Below are positions 28,235-36,979 of a DNA stretch of 64,000 nucleotides, piece after piece. The stretch is taken from NCBI RefSeq assembly GCF_900207575.1, contig NZ_OAOQ01000009.1, forward strand, positions 57,558 to 121,557. The letters run 5' to 3'. The notes beneath the pieces were generated by a model. The model saw nothing but the letters and a program-made list of their open reading frames with translations. It made no database searches and was not told where the DNA came from. The translations under genes and the position numbers were made by a program. Origin of the DNA: Cereibacter ovatus (GTDB taxonomy: Bacteria > Pseudomonadota > Alphaproteobacteria > Rhodobacterales > Rhodobacteraceae). The stretch's first letter is position 1, and each line of letters opens with the position of its first letter.

Positions 28235-29311
28235 TCAGCCGGCAAGCCAGGCGTTGAAGCGTTCGTTCAGTTCCGAATCGTGATCGACCCAGAACTCATA
28301 GTCGGACGCCAGCGCGTTGGTCATGTTCTCGGGGCTGGTCGGCAGATGCGGGCTCATCGCGGTCTTGCCGTCCGAGAAGTTGCCCACCAGCGGCGCCGAG
28401 GATTTGCGCGGCGGGCCATAGCTGATCCATTCCGCTGCGCGGGCCAGCGGCTCGGACCCGGTCGAGAAGGCCACGAAGTCCTTGGCCTGTTCCAGATGCG
28501 GCGCCCCCTTCGGGATCACCCAGCCTTCGAATTCATAGACCTGACCATCCCAGACGATCTCGAACGGTTTGTTCTCGGAAATCGCGGCGTTGAAGATCCG
28601 GCCGTTGTAGGCGATCGTCATCGTCACTTCGCCATCGGCCAGCAGTTGCGGCGGCTGCGCGCCGGCTTCCCACCACACGATCTGGCTCTTGATCGAATCA
28701 AGCTTGGCGAAGGCGCGGTCGACGCCTTCGGGGGTCAGCAGCAGGTCATAGACTTCGGCGGCGGGAACCCCGTCGGCCATCAGTGCCATTTCAAGATTGA
28801 CCTTCGCGCTCTTGCGCATGCCCCGCTTGCCGGGGAATTTCTCAAGATCGAAGAAATCGGCCAGCTTCGCGGGGGCGGCGCCGTCCGCGAACTTGCTGGC
28901 GTCATAGGCCAGAACGGTCGAGAACACGTCGGTGGCCACGAAACATTCCGCCACCGAGCCGGGCAGGAAATCGTCCACCGCAGGCGTGCCATCGGCCGCC
29001 GGCAGCAGGATCGCCGGGTCGATCTCTTCCAGAAGGCCCTCGTCGCACAGCCGCACCGCATCAGCATATTCGACCGAGGCGACATCGGTCGTGACACTGC
29101 CCGATTCCACCTGTGCCTTGATCGGCGTGGCGGGGTTGTCGGTGTCGACCGAGACGACGTTGATGCCGGTCTTGGCGGTGAAAGGCTTGTGATAGGCCTC
29201 GACCTGGCTGACGGTATAGGCCCCGCCCCAGCCGAGGACCGCAATCTCGTCGGCCGCGGCCGGCAGCGCAAAGCCGGCCAGAGCGGTGGACATAAGGATG
29301 AAGCGCCGCAC
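28235..29311 (-). CDS. ABC-type spermidine/putrescine-like solute-binding protein, orphan
   Basis: A 358-residue periplasmic binding protein with a Sec signal peptide (residues 1-21, ending AAADE). The sequence fits the PotD/extracellular solute-binding family 1 group: EIAVLGWGGAYTVSQVEAYHKPFTAKTGINV at the start and a late GWVIPKGAPHLEQAKDFVAFS. The start is GTG at 29311, with GGGAG nine bases upstream. No permease or ATPase accompanies it; the ABC operon at 48679-52802 has its own binding protein. Confidence 0.88.
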   Translation of the reverse strand: MRRFILMSTALAGFALPAAADEIAVLGWGGAYTVSQVEAYHKPFTAKTGINVVSVDTDNPATPIKAQVESGSVTTDVASVEYADAVRLCDEGLLEEIDPAILLPAADGTPAVDDFLPGSVAECFVATDVFSTVLAYDASKFADGAAPAKLADFFDLEKFPGKRGMRKSAKVNLEMALMADGVPAAEVYDLLLTPEGVDRAFAKLDSIKSQIVWWEAGAQPPQLLADGEVTMTIAYNGRIFNAAISENKPFEIVWDGQVYEFEGWVIPKGAPHLEQAKDFVAFSTGSEPLARAAEWISYGPPRKSSAPLVGNFSDGKTAMSPHLPTSPENMTNALASDYEFWVDHDSELNERFNAWLAG

Positions 29312-29775
29312 TCGAATACTCCCTTGTTGGATGTTGGCGGGCTGTGCCCGCGGATGGCCCGGCCGCGAGCGGCGGGCACGTCGAGGCTAAGGGCGAGGTC
29401 TTGGCGAAGTCAATCGCCTCGACCGCGGCGCGGGGGCAGGCCCCGGTCGTTTCCCGTTCGAGGCCAGCCGGTTTCCGACAAATCCGCAAAACCGGGGGAA
29501 GGTGGCGCGGAATTGCAACCCGAGCGGGCAATAATCGCGCCCAGGTTTATTAAAACATATTAAAAATCAATCTGAGAGATAATACCTCGCCGCGGTCCGT
29601 TGATCATGGCGAAAACAAGGCGCGCGCGCGCGACTGCCTGGTTATTGACACGAGTTGGACATATTCTTTAGAACGAGACCAATACGAAAGACATGGACGG
29701 AGCCGGAACGGATCAGTAAAGCAACGCCCCCGAAGCTGCGAGTCTTTACGCCAAGGCTCTGAAATCATGATATAA
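29312..29775. promoter_or_regulatory. long AT-rich leader before the polysaccharide cassette
   Basis: 464 bases without a gene. The right half (about 29540-29790) is conspicuously AT-rich for this genome. It holds two direct copies of TATTAAAA ten bases apart (29548-29555 and 29558-29565), a consensus -35 TTGACA at 29645-29650 with a possible -10 TAGAAC 18 bases on, and a short CG alternation. It most likely carries the promoter of the cassette and perhaps sites for an AT-loving regulator such as an MucR/Ros-type or H-NS-like protein. Confidence 0.5.
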
Positions 29776-30867
29776 ATGATGCTTCGTCGGTCGGCGGGCC
29801 TATCTTTTCCGCATTCAAGCGGAGCGATCGAAGTGGACGGAAGCAGGATCGTGGCCGATATGGCCGCAAGTGATGTCTCGCAGCGTTTTAGTCGGCGCAG
29901 GAAAACAGTTCTGGTTGCGGGTGGCGCCGGTTTTTTGGGCTCTCATCTGTGCGAAAGCCTGCTTTCTGACGGTCATTCTGTCGTTTGTCTCGATAATCTT
30001 CAGACCGGACGGATGCAGAATGTCGCGCCGCTGCTGTCGAATCCCCGGTTCCATTTCCTGCGCCACGATGTCATCCATCCTCTCGATTGGAGCGGGCGTC
30101 TGGACGAGATCTACAACCTGGCCTGCCCGGCCTCGCCCCCACTTTATCAGCGTGATCCGATCCATACCTTCCGGACCTGTATCGATGGCGCGTTGAACCT
30201 GCTGGGGGTCGCCCGTGCGACCGGGGCGCGGATCCTGATGGCCTCGACGTCCGAGGTCTATGGCGACCCCGAAATTCCGCTTCAGTCCGAGGACTATCGT
30301 GGCGCTGTGAACACCACCGGCCCACGCGCCTGCTATGACGAAGGCAAGCGCGCAGCCGAGACGCTGTTCTGGGAATTCGGCGCCCATCAGGGCGTCGAGG
30401 TGCGGATCGCGCGCATTTTCAACACCTACGGCCCGCGGATGCGCCCCGATGACGGCCGCGTGGTGTCGAACTTCATCGTGCAGGCGCTGACCGGGGCGGA
30501 TGTGACGATCTATGGTCAGGGCACACAGACGCGGTCGTTCTGCTATGTCGATGATCTGGTGGCGGGGCTTCGGCGGCTGATGGCATCGGGTTACAGCCAG
30601 CCGGTCAATCTGGGCAATCCGGGCGAGTTCACCATGCGCGAACTGGCGGCGATGGTGCTGCACCAGACTGGCGCCGCCTCGCGTCTGGTGTGTTGCCCGC
30701 TGCCGGTGGACGATCCGCGCCAGCGCCGGCCTGACATCACCCGTGCCCGTCAGCTTCTGGGATGGGAGCCGAAAGTGCCGCTGGAACAGGGCATTGCGCG
30801 GACGATCCGGCATTTTGCCTCTGAACTGGGCGTTCCGGTGCGGCATGCGGCTTTCGCCCATGCCTGA
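29776..30867 (+). CDS. UDP-glucuronate decarboxylase (UDP-xylose synthase)
   Basis: A 363-residue short-chain dehydrogenase of the extended type. The NAD motif is GGAGFLGSH (49-57), and the active site GPRACYDEGKRAAE holds the catalytic Tyr and Lys in the form typical of UDP-xylose synthases. The enzyme makes UDP-xylose from UDP-glucuronate. The true start is uncertain: tandem ATGs at 29776/29779 have no good ribosome binding site, and ATG at 29860 would also keep the whole domain. It overlaps galE by eight bases. Confidence 0.88.
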   Translation: MMLRRSAGLSFPHSSGAIEVDGSRIVADMAASDVSQRFSRRRKTVLVAGGAGFLGSHLCESLLSDGHSVVCLDNLQTGRMQNVAPLLSNPRFHFLRHDVIHPLDWSGRLDEIYNLACPASPPLYQRDPIHTFRTCIDGALNLLGVARATGARILMASTSEVYGDPEIPLQSEDYRGAVNTTGPRACYDEGKRAAETLFWEFGAHQGVEVRIARIFNTYGPRMRPDDGRVVSNFIVQALTGADVTIYGQGTQTRSFCYVDDLVAGLRRLMASGYSQPVNLGNPGEFTMRELAAMVLHQTGAASRLVCCPLPVDDPRQRRPDITRARQLLGWEPKVPLEQGIARTIRHFASELGVPVRHAAFAHA

Positions 30868-31855
30868 CACCGTTCTTGTCACCGGGGGCGCGGGCTTCAT
30901 CGGCTCGCATGCCTGCAAGGCGCTGGCGCGTGCGGGCTATCTGCCGGTCTGCTTCGACAACCTGTCCACCGGCCATGCCGCTGCGGTGCGCTTTGGGCCG
31001 CTGGTGCGGGGCGATGTGCGCGATGGCACCGCCGTTGCGGCGGCGCTGCGGGCGCATGGCGCGGTGGCGGTGATCCATTTTGCCGCCTCGGCCTATGTCG
31101 GCGAGTCGGTGACGGACCCCGCGAAATACTATGACAACAACGTGGGCGGCATGATCGGCCTGCTTCAGGGGTGCCGTGCCGCCGGGGTCGGGCGGATCGT
31201 GCTGTCGTCCAGTTGCGCAACCTATGGCGTGCCCGACCGCCTGCCCATCGACGAAGCCGCGCCGCAGCGTCCGATCAATCCCTATGGCCGGACCAAGCTG
31301 ATCTGCGAACAGATGCTGTGCGATCTGGGCGCGGCCGAGGGGCTGTCGCATGTCAGCCTGCGCTATTTCAACGCCGCCGGCGCCGACCCCGAGGGCGAGC
31401 TGGGCGAGCGTCACACCCCCGAGACGCATCTGATCCCGCTGGCGATGCGCGCCGCTTCGGGGCTGGGCGGTCCGCTTGCGATCTTCGGCACCGATTATCC
31501 GACGCCCGACGGAACCTGTATCCGCGACTATATCCATGTCTCGGATCTGGCGCGGGCGCATGTGCTGGCGCTGGCCCGGCTGCTGGGCGACGGGGGCAGT
31601 CTGGCGCTGAATCTGGGCACCGGCCGCGGGCATTCGGTGCGCGAGGTGGTGGCCGCGATCGAGACCGTCACCGGCCGCACCGTGCCGCTGCGGGAACAGC
31701 CACGCCGGCCGGGCGATCCGCCGGAACTGACGGCCGATCCGTCGCGGGCAGTCCAGGCGCTGGGTTTTCGCACCGAACTGTCCGATCTTCCCACCATCGT
31801 GCGCCATGCGGCCCCGTGGTTCGGGCTGGAGCCGCGCCATGACACGGCGGCATGA
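30860..31855 (+). CDS. galE: UDP-glucose 4-epimerase
   Basis: A 331-residue NAD-dependent epimerase that interconverts UDP-glucose and UDP-galactose (or the xylose/arabinose pair). It has GGAGFIGSH (8-16), SSSCATYG with the catalytic Ser, NPYGRTK with the Tyr and Lys, and the family RYFNAAGADPEGELGE. The start overlaps the preceding gene's stop, and the gene overlaps the glycosyltransferase start by 17 bases. After a UDP-xylose synthase, UDP-xylose to UDP-arabinose epimerisation is a reasonable alternative substrate. Confidence 0.92.
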   Translation: MPDTVLVTGGAGFIGSHACKALARAGYLPVCFDNLSTGHAAAVRFGPLVRGDVRDGTAVAAALRAHGAVAVIHFAASAYVGESVTDPAKYYDNNVGGMIGLLQGCRAAGVGRIVLSSSCATYGVPDRLPIDEAAPQRPINPYGRTKLICEQMLCDLGAAEGLSHVSLRYFNAAGADPEGELGERHTPETHLIPLAMRAASGLGGPLAIFGTDYPTPDGTCIRDYIHVSDLARAHVLALARLLGDGGSLALNLGTGRGHSVREVVAAIETVTGRTVPLREQPRRPGDPPELTADPSRAVQALGFRTELSDLPTIVRHAAPWFGLEPRHDTAA

Positions 31856-33665
31856 CCGGGGGCGGGGGCGCTTTCTTGCCCCGATCCTGAACCGGGGCCA
31901 GCGGCTGCGCTATGGCGTGCTGGCGGCGCTGTGGGCGGCGGCGCTGGGGTGGTTCTGGCTGTGGTGGCTGAACCCTGTGCATTTCATCGCCTGGCCCGGC
32001 TTTCTGGTGGTGACGATCCCGCTGGTCTGGCTGAGTGCGCTTCAGGCGTTCTTCGTCTTTGTGCTGTTCCATGCCCGTCGCTCGGTTGCGCCCGACCCGC
32101 GGCCCGGACAGTGGCGGGTGGCGATGATCGTGACCAAGACCCCGTCCGAGCCGTTTTCGGTGGTGCAGCGCACGCTGATGGCGATGCTGGCGCAGGATTA
32201 TCCGCACGACACCTGGCTTGCGGATGAAGATCCCTCGGCCGAGACGCTGGACTGGTGTGCGGCGCGTGGGGTCAAGATCTCGTGCCGCAAGGGGCGCGAC
32301 GACTATCACCGGACCGAATGGCCGCGCCGCACCCGCTGCAAGGAAGGCAACCTTGCCTTTTTCTATGACCATTGGGGCTATCGCGATTACGATATCATCG
32401 CGCAACTCGATGCCGATCATGTGCCCGAACCCGGCTACCTGCACGAGATCCTGCGCCCCTTTGCCGATCCCGCGGTGGGCTATGTCAGCGCCCCGTCGAT
32501 CTGCGCGGCCAATGCGCGCGAAAGCTGGGCCGCCCGCACAAGGCTGCATACCGAGGCCGCCTTTCACGGCATCTTCCAGACCGGCTATGCCGGGATTTTC
32601 GCGCCGATGTGCATCGGCTCGCATTATGCGGTGCGGACGCGGGCGCTGCGGGCGGTGGGCGGGCTTGGCCCCGAACTGGCCGAGGATCATTCCACCACGA
32701 TGCTGTTGAACGCCGGCGGCTGGCGCGGGGTTCATGCCATCGATGCCATTGCCGTGGGCGACGGTCCGGCCAATGTCGCCGATCTGGCAACGCAGGAATT
32801 TCAATGGTCGCGCAGCCTTGTTTCGCTGCTGTTGTTCCATTCGCCGCGTTATCTGGGGGCTTTGCCCGCGCGGCTGAAATTCCTGTTCGTGCTGTGTCAG
32901 CTCTGGTATCCGCTGTTCGCGCTGTCGACCGCGATGATGTATCTGGCGGCGCCCTTGGCGCTGCTTTTCGACATCCGCTATGTCGGCGTTACCTGGCCTG
33001 GCTTTGTCGCCCATGCCGCGCCTGCGGCGCTGGCGCTTACGCTGCTTGCGCTGTGCCTGAAACGCGACGGCCTGTTCCGGCCCGTGGATGCGCCTGTCGT
33101 CAGTTGGGAAAAGGCGCTGTTTCTGCCACTGCAATGGCCCTGGGTGGTCTGGGGGTGCCTTGCCGCGCTGCGCGACCGTCTGACCGGGCGCTTCGTCGAT
33201 TTCCGCATTACCCCGAAAGGAGAGGCTGCAAGCCGTCGCATCCCGCCGAAGATCACTCTGGTCTATCTCGGGTTGGCGTTGGGTTGCGTGCTGCCGGTGT
33301 TTCTGGCCCGCGACCTTCAGGAGGCGCGGGGCTTCTTGCTGCTTTCGCTGGTGAATGCGGCGCTTTACGGGGTGCTGGTGGCGGTGATGGTCTGGCAACA
33401 TCTGCGCCATGCCGCTGCCGACTGGCGCGGTCAGGTCGCGGATCTGGCGGTGCAGGGGGGCGCGCTGGCGGCGATCGGGGCGCTTGTGGTGGCGGGCGGG
33501 GCGATGCGGGGTTTGGAAAGTCTGGATGCGCTGGCCTACGGGCTTCAGCCGCTTGAACTGACGCGGGTCGAATTTGCGGTGTCTGGCGCCGGAAGCGGCG
33601 GAGAGCCGATAAAACGGTTCCGGTTCGCCCCGGCCTGGAATGCGATCTCCCCCGGCGGGGGCTGA
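31839..33665 (+). CDS. cellulose-synthase-like GT2 glycosyltransferase
   Basis: A 608-residue processive-type family 2 glycosyltransferase. Two membrane segments (about 25-45 and 51-78) precede a GT-A domain (about 92-330) with the DADH metal site (191-194), the AEDHST catalytic base (281-286) and QEFQW (319-323) at the place of the QxxRW polymerase motif. Several membrane segments follow (about 346-405, 424-445, 472-488, 497-519 and 537-554). The R-to-Q change in QxxRW is unusual. It probably polymerises and exports a glycan built from the sugars made upstream. GGAG precedes the ATG at 31839. No BcsB, PilZ domain or c-di-GMP site was recognised. Confidence 0.88.
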   Translation: MTRRHDRGRGRFLAPILNRGQRLRYGVLAALWAAALGWFWLWWLNPVHFIAWPGFLVVTIPLVWLSALQAFFVFVLFHARRSVAPDPRPGQWRVAMIVTKTPSEPFSVVQRTLMAMLAQDYPHDTWLADEDPSAETLDWCAARGVKISCRKGRDDYHRTEWPRRTRCKEGNLAFFYDHWGYRDYDIIAQLDADHVPEPGYLHEILRPFADPAVGYVSAPSICAANARESWAARTRLHTEAAFHGIFQTGYAGIFAPMCIGSHYAVRTRALRAVGGLGPELAEDHSTTMLLNAGGWRGVHAIDAIAVGDGPANVADLATQEFQWSRSLVSLLLFHSPRYLGALPARLKFLFVLCQLWYPLFALSTAMMYLAAPLALLFDIRYVGVTWPGFVAHAAPAALALTLLALCLKRDGLFRPVDAPVVSWEKALFLPLQWPWVVWGCLAALRDRLTGRFVDFRITPKGEAASRRIPPKITLVYLGLALGCVLPVFLARDLQEARGFLLLSLVNAALYGVLVAVMVWQHLRHAAADWRGQVADLAVQGGALAAIGALVVAGGAMRGLESLDALAYGLQPLELTRVEFAVSGAGSGGEPIKRFRFAPAWNAISPGGG

Positions 33666-33682
33666 GAATGGAGAGACCGATC

Positions 33683-34582
33683 ATGGCACAGACCGCTGCC
33701 CTTCTGACGCGCACAGCCCTTGCCCTTGGGCTGTCGGCGCTGGCGTCGGTGGCCGCCGCGGCGCCGCCCGGCACGCTGCCCTATGGCGCCTACGATCCCG
33801 GCGGCGATTACGCCGACGACCCCGAAGTGGTGATCGAGCATCTGTTCGTGCCATGGCAGGATGTGTATCTGCCCTCGCTGGTCGAGGCCGACGCCTATGC
33901 GCGCGAACGCAACCGCGCGCTTCTGGTCACGCTGGAGCCTTGGACCTGGACCCGGTCCGAGCGCAACACCCCCGAGGAGTTGCGCACCGGCATCGCCAGC
34001 GGCGCCTATGACGAATACATGTCGGCGGTGTGCAGCGTGCTGGCGACGCTGGACAGCCCGGTGACGTTGCGCTGGGCGCATGAGATGGAACATTCCGACG
34101 GCCAGTTCATCTGGTCGAACTGGAACCCGCCGGATTACGTCGCGGCGTTCCGGCACATGACCTCGCTGTGTCGAGGGCTTGCGTCGAATATCCGGGTGAT
34201 GTGGTCGCCCGCGGGCGATCCGGGGCTTGAGGCCTATTATCCGGGCGATGCCTATGTCGATCTGGTCGGGCTGTCGGTGTTCGGCCTTCAGGCCAACGAT
34301 CTGCTGGAAGTCGGCCGCGCGCGTGGCTTTGCCGAGACGTTGGCGCCGCGCTATGCCCGTGCGGCAGCCTTTGGCAAGCCGGTGGTGGTGGCCGAACTGG
34401 GCTTTTCGGGCGATGCGGCCTATGTCGCCGCCTGGGACAGCGCGGTGCGGACGGTGGGCGATCAGTTCCCGAACCTGGTGGGGGTGGTCTATTTCAACCA
34501 GCGAGAGGTCTATCCCTGGCCGAACGACTTCGGCCTGCCGGACTGGCGGCTGGATCACCGCGTGATCGACCCGGCCGAGTAA
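33683..34582 (+). CDS. secreted glycoside hydrolase, GH26 (beta-mannanase)-like
   Basis: A 299-residue protein with a Sec signal peptide (1-27). The TIM-barrel body has the GH26-like features RWAHEMEHSDGQ (acid/base E134 after H133) and VVVAELGFSG (nucleophile E238). It lies 17 bases after the glycosyltransferase stop. Glycosidases in synthase operons often trim or release the polymer in the periplasm, so it is probably part of the export step. An ATG at 33668 is also possible; 33683 gives the better signal peptide and has GGAGAG upstream. The substrate is unknown. Confidence 0.82.
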   Translation: MAQTAALLTRTALALGLSALASVAAAAPPGTLPYGAYDPGGDYADDPEVVIEHLFVPWQDVYLPSLVEADAYARERNRALLVTLEPWTWTRSERNTPEELRTGIASGAYDEYMSAVCSVLATLDSPVTLRWAHEMEHSDGQFIWSNWNPPDYVAAFRHMTSLCRGLASNIRVMWSPAGDPGLEAYYPGDAYVDLVGLSVFGLQANDLLEVGRARGFAETLAPRYARAAAFGKPVVVAELGFSGDAAYVAAWDSAVRTVGDQFPNLVGVVYFNQREVYPWPNDFGLPDWRLDHRVIDPAE

Positions 34583-34589
34583 CCTTCGG

Positions 34590-34615
34590 GCGCCGGCGCG
34601 AACACCCGCCGGCGC
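34590..34615. terminator. GC hairpin after the polysaccharide cassette
   Basis: A nine-base stem GCGCCGGCG/CGCCGGCGC with an eight-base loop, seven bases after the glycosidase stop. It lacks a T-run, but its position fits the end of the transcript. Confidence 0.45.
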
Positions 34616-35000
34616 ATGCAGCCGGGCGCGGGCCAGACTGCGCCGGCTTTGCCATTTGCCTCCGCCCGCCCTGACCCCGCGGCATCACCGCAACGGGGCC
34701 GTTGGTCGCATTTGCGCGGCAGGTCAGGCCCGCGTCTTTGCAACGCACGGGGCGCCCGCGCAGGTTCGGTGACCGCGTCATTCCCATCCTTGGCGATCCG
34801 GGTCGGCGCAAAGGTATACATCCTTTGGTGGCGCATGCCCAATTGACGCCATTTTGCAGCCCATCTCACGGCGTGATCCCACAGCAGATATCCCGGTAGT
34901 TTTTTTGGAACACCGGCACGAAACCGGCATTGGTCCCGTGATTGCCCCGCGCGACGCCCGACCTTTCCGCCTTTCGTGGATCAGCGAAGGAGATCCGACC
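34616..35000. other. intergenic region before the small secreted protein
   Basis: About 385 bases with no supported gene. It contains TTGACG at 34843-34848 without a matching -10 box, a TTTTTTT run near 34900 and a short repeated ACCGGCA/ACCGGCAT. It must carry the promoter of the gene at 35001. Confidence 0.3.
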
Positions 35001-35285
35001 ATGGCATCCGTCCGCCTTATCGCTTCCGTTCTTGGGCTTGCCCTGCTTCTGGCGGGGGCCGAGCCGGTTTCGGCCGCCAGAGACAGCGCACGCGACACCC
35101 AAAGTCTGGGCCGCGGTGTTGTCGCGACCGGATCTGTCGGCACCTTCAACTGGCTGCCCCCCGCCACTGTCACCCGGGCGTCCTATGTGCCCGGCGCCCG
35201 CGCGATCCCCCGCCAGATCGGCCGGGGGTCCTGGATCTGCTCGCCCGCGGGGTCTGGGCGCGGCTCGCGCTGCTACGCGAACTAA
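35001..35285 (+). CDS. small secreted protein with conserved Cys pair
   Basis: A 94-residue precursor with a clear signal peptide (1-25, ending PVSAA), leaving about 70 residues. The C-terminus SWICSPAGSGRGSRCYAN, with two cysteines that could form a disulfide, recalls small secreted proteins of unknown function in Rhodobacterales. GGAGAT lies six bases before the ATG. No operon partner is seen. Confidence 0.8.
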   Translation: MASVRLIASVLGLALLLAGAEPVSAARDSARDTQSLGRGVVATGSVGTFNWLPPATVTRASYVPGARAIPRQIGRGSWICSPAGSGRGSRCYAN

Positions 35286-35336
35286 GGGCGGTGGTGCGGC
35301 CTGGGCAGACCGTGCGGCCTGCCCCATCCGCGGGGG

Positions 35337-36104
35337 TCACTCGGCCGGCTGATCCTCGCGCCGCAGCGCAGGCAGGCCCACGCCCGCGGCATCAAAGCCG
35401 CCGTCGACCGCAAGCGTCTGGCCGGTCACGAAACTCGCCTTGTCCGAGCACAGGAAATGCACTGCCTCGGCGATTTCGCGGGCTTCGCCATAGCGGTTCA
35501 GCGGGATCGCGTCGTAATAGGCGGCGATGATCTCGGGGGCATGGACAGCCATCGCCAGCTTGGTGCGCACCGGGCCGGGGGCCACGCAGTTCACGCGGAT
35601 GCCCAGCTCTCCCAGTTCCACGGCAAATTGCTTGGTCATGTGGATCACCGCCGCCTTCGAGGTGCCATAGGCCACCCGCAGCGTCGAGGCCCGCAGCCCC
35701 GAGATTGACGCGATGTTGACGATGGCGCCGCGCGTCTCGGCCAGCGCCGCTGTTGCGGCCTGCGTGCAAAGAAACACGCCGTCAAGGTTGGTCTCCATCA
35801 CCTCGCGCCAGTCCTGAAAGCTGGTGCGCCCTGCGCGGGAGAACAGCGCCACGCCCGCATTGTTCACCAGCGCGTCGATGCGGCCAAAGCCGGCCTTTGC
35901 CTCGGCGATCATCCGGTCCACCTGATCGGGGATCGAGACATCGGCCTCGACCGGCAGCACGCCGGACAGCCGGCCCGCCGCTGCGCGCAGTTCCGGGCCG
36001 TCGCGGTCCACCATCACCACGCGCCAGCCGTGTTCCAGAAACAGCTCGGTCGTGGCAAGGCCGATGCCGCGGCATCCGCCGGTGACAAGGGCGACTTTGG
36101 TCAT
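35337..36104 (-). CDS. SDR family oxidoreductase
   Basis: A 255-residue classical short-chain dehydrogenase. It has TGGCRGIG (8-15), NNAGVA, the active site Ser of IASISG, YGTSK with the Tyr/Lys pair and a C-terminal GQTLAVDGGFDAAGVG. It likely interconverts a hydroxyl and a keto group on the pathway substrate. The start at ATG 36104 has AAGGA upstream; a longer frame starting at 36653 is not supported. It is the last gene of a seven-gene operon. Confidence 0.9.
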   Translation of the reverse strand: MTKVALVTGGCRGIGLATTELFLEHGWRVVMVDRDGPELRAAAGRLSGVLPVEADVSIPDQVDRMIAEAKAGFGRIDALVNNAGVALFSRAGRTSFQDWREVMETNLDGVFLCTQAATAALAETRGAIVNIASISGLRASTLRVAYGTSKAAVIHMTKQFAVELGELGIRVNCVAPGPVRTKLAMAVHAPEIIAAYYDAIPLNRYGEAREIAEAVHFLCSDKASFVTGQTLAVDGGFDAAGVGLPALRREDQPAE

Positions 36105-36151
36105 GGGGTCATTCCTTGGGTTCGGTGACATGGGATTGGTGTGACGTCGCG

Positions 36152-36979
36152 TCATTCCAGGGGTTCGATGACAAGTTCCAGCGTGACCCCCACCGGATTG
36201 TCGCCCCGGGTCAGGGTGCCGTGGGCGATCCGGCCGGCGATATCCACCACCTCGATCGGCAGATGGGCGCGGCCGTCGCGCAGATGGGCGCCGGCAAGGC
36301 GCAGTTCGGTGGCCAGGCAATCCATGCGGTGCCCCTCGGCAAAGCGGATGTGGTCGATCGAGCCCAGCCCGTGCAGCCGCGCCTGCCGCAGGCCGTGGTG
36401 GGCGCAAAGGGTTTCGATCGCGGTCACCACATCCTCGCCGGGCAGGATACGGGCCAGAAGCCCGGTGCCCTCGGGCGTGCCGCCCTGCGGGGTGAACAGG
36501 GTAAAGGCGGTCTCGGCGCAGGGCAGCCCCTCGAACCAGGCGCTGTCGCTGCCAAGGCCGTGGGCCGTGGCGTCCAGCGCGATCACGGTTTCCTGCGGCA
36601 ACAGGTGACCCATGCGCAGGCTGCCGTCCGTGCCCTGCCAGATCCCGTGACAATGCAGGAAAGCCGCGCCGTCGCGCTGCCCGACCGAGGCTGTCGCCCG
36701 CAGGATGCGGGCCGCGCCAAGATCATGGATGCCGGAATACCAGGCCGCGTGAACGCCGTCGGATGACAGCGCCGGCAGCACATAGCGCAGCGGATCGCAG
36801 GCGATGTCGTTCAGGTAAAGAACGCCGCCTTTGCAGTGGCTTGCTGCAAAAAGTTCATCCACCGCCCGAAGAACCGTCCGCCCCGCGCACAGCGGGCCGC
36901 GGATCGGCTGCAATATGCTGCGCACCGCCCGTTGGCGCGGCTCGGCGCGGGGGCCGGGGTGGATCATGCGTGCGGACAT
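36152..36979 (-). CDS. PPC/DUF296-domain protein
   Basis: A 275-residue protein with what looks like two PPC (DUF296) domains. The second is clear in GEDVVTAIETLCAHHGLRQARLHGLGSIDHIRF, where PPC proteins have their core beta-alpha motif. The first half carries a related HCHGIWQG segment with histidines that could bind metal. PPC domains form trimers and are of uncertain biochemical role in bacteria. Two starts are possible: ATG 36979, or ATG 36967, which overlaps the acyl-CoA ligase stop as ATGA. It lies between the ligase and the SDR, so it may act on the CoA pathway intermediate. Confidence 0.7.
   Translation of the reverse strand: MSARMIHPGPRAEPRQRAVRSILQPIRGPLCAGRTVLRAVDELFAASHCKGGVLYLNDIACDPLRYVLPALSSDGVHAAWYSGIHDLGAARILRATASVGQRDGAAFLHCHGIWQGTDGSLRMGHLLPQETVIALDATAHGLGSDSAWFEGLPCAETAFTLFTPQGGTPEGTGLLARILPGEDVVTAIETLCAHHGLRQARLHGLGSIDHIRFAEGHRMDCLATELRLAGAHLRDGRAHLPIEVVDIAGRIAHGTLTRGDNPVGVTLELVIEPLE

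Noticed and set aside
31668..33410. Long antisense frame across the GT2 glycosyltransferase
   Set aside because: Composition is Gln/Arg/His-rich with no domain, and no start signal is seen. It is produced by the codon bias of the forward gene.
35294..35324. Direct repeat GTGCGGCCTG with a weak GGGCAG/CTGCCC hairpin
   Set aside because: Only ten bases repeated and a six-base stem with no T-run; not enough to call a terminator or regulatory site.
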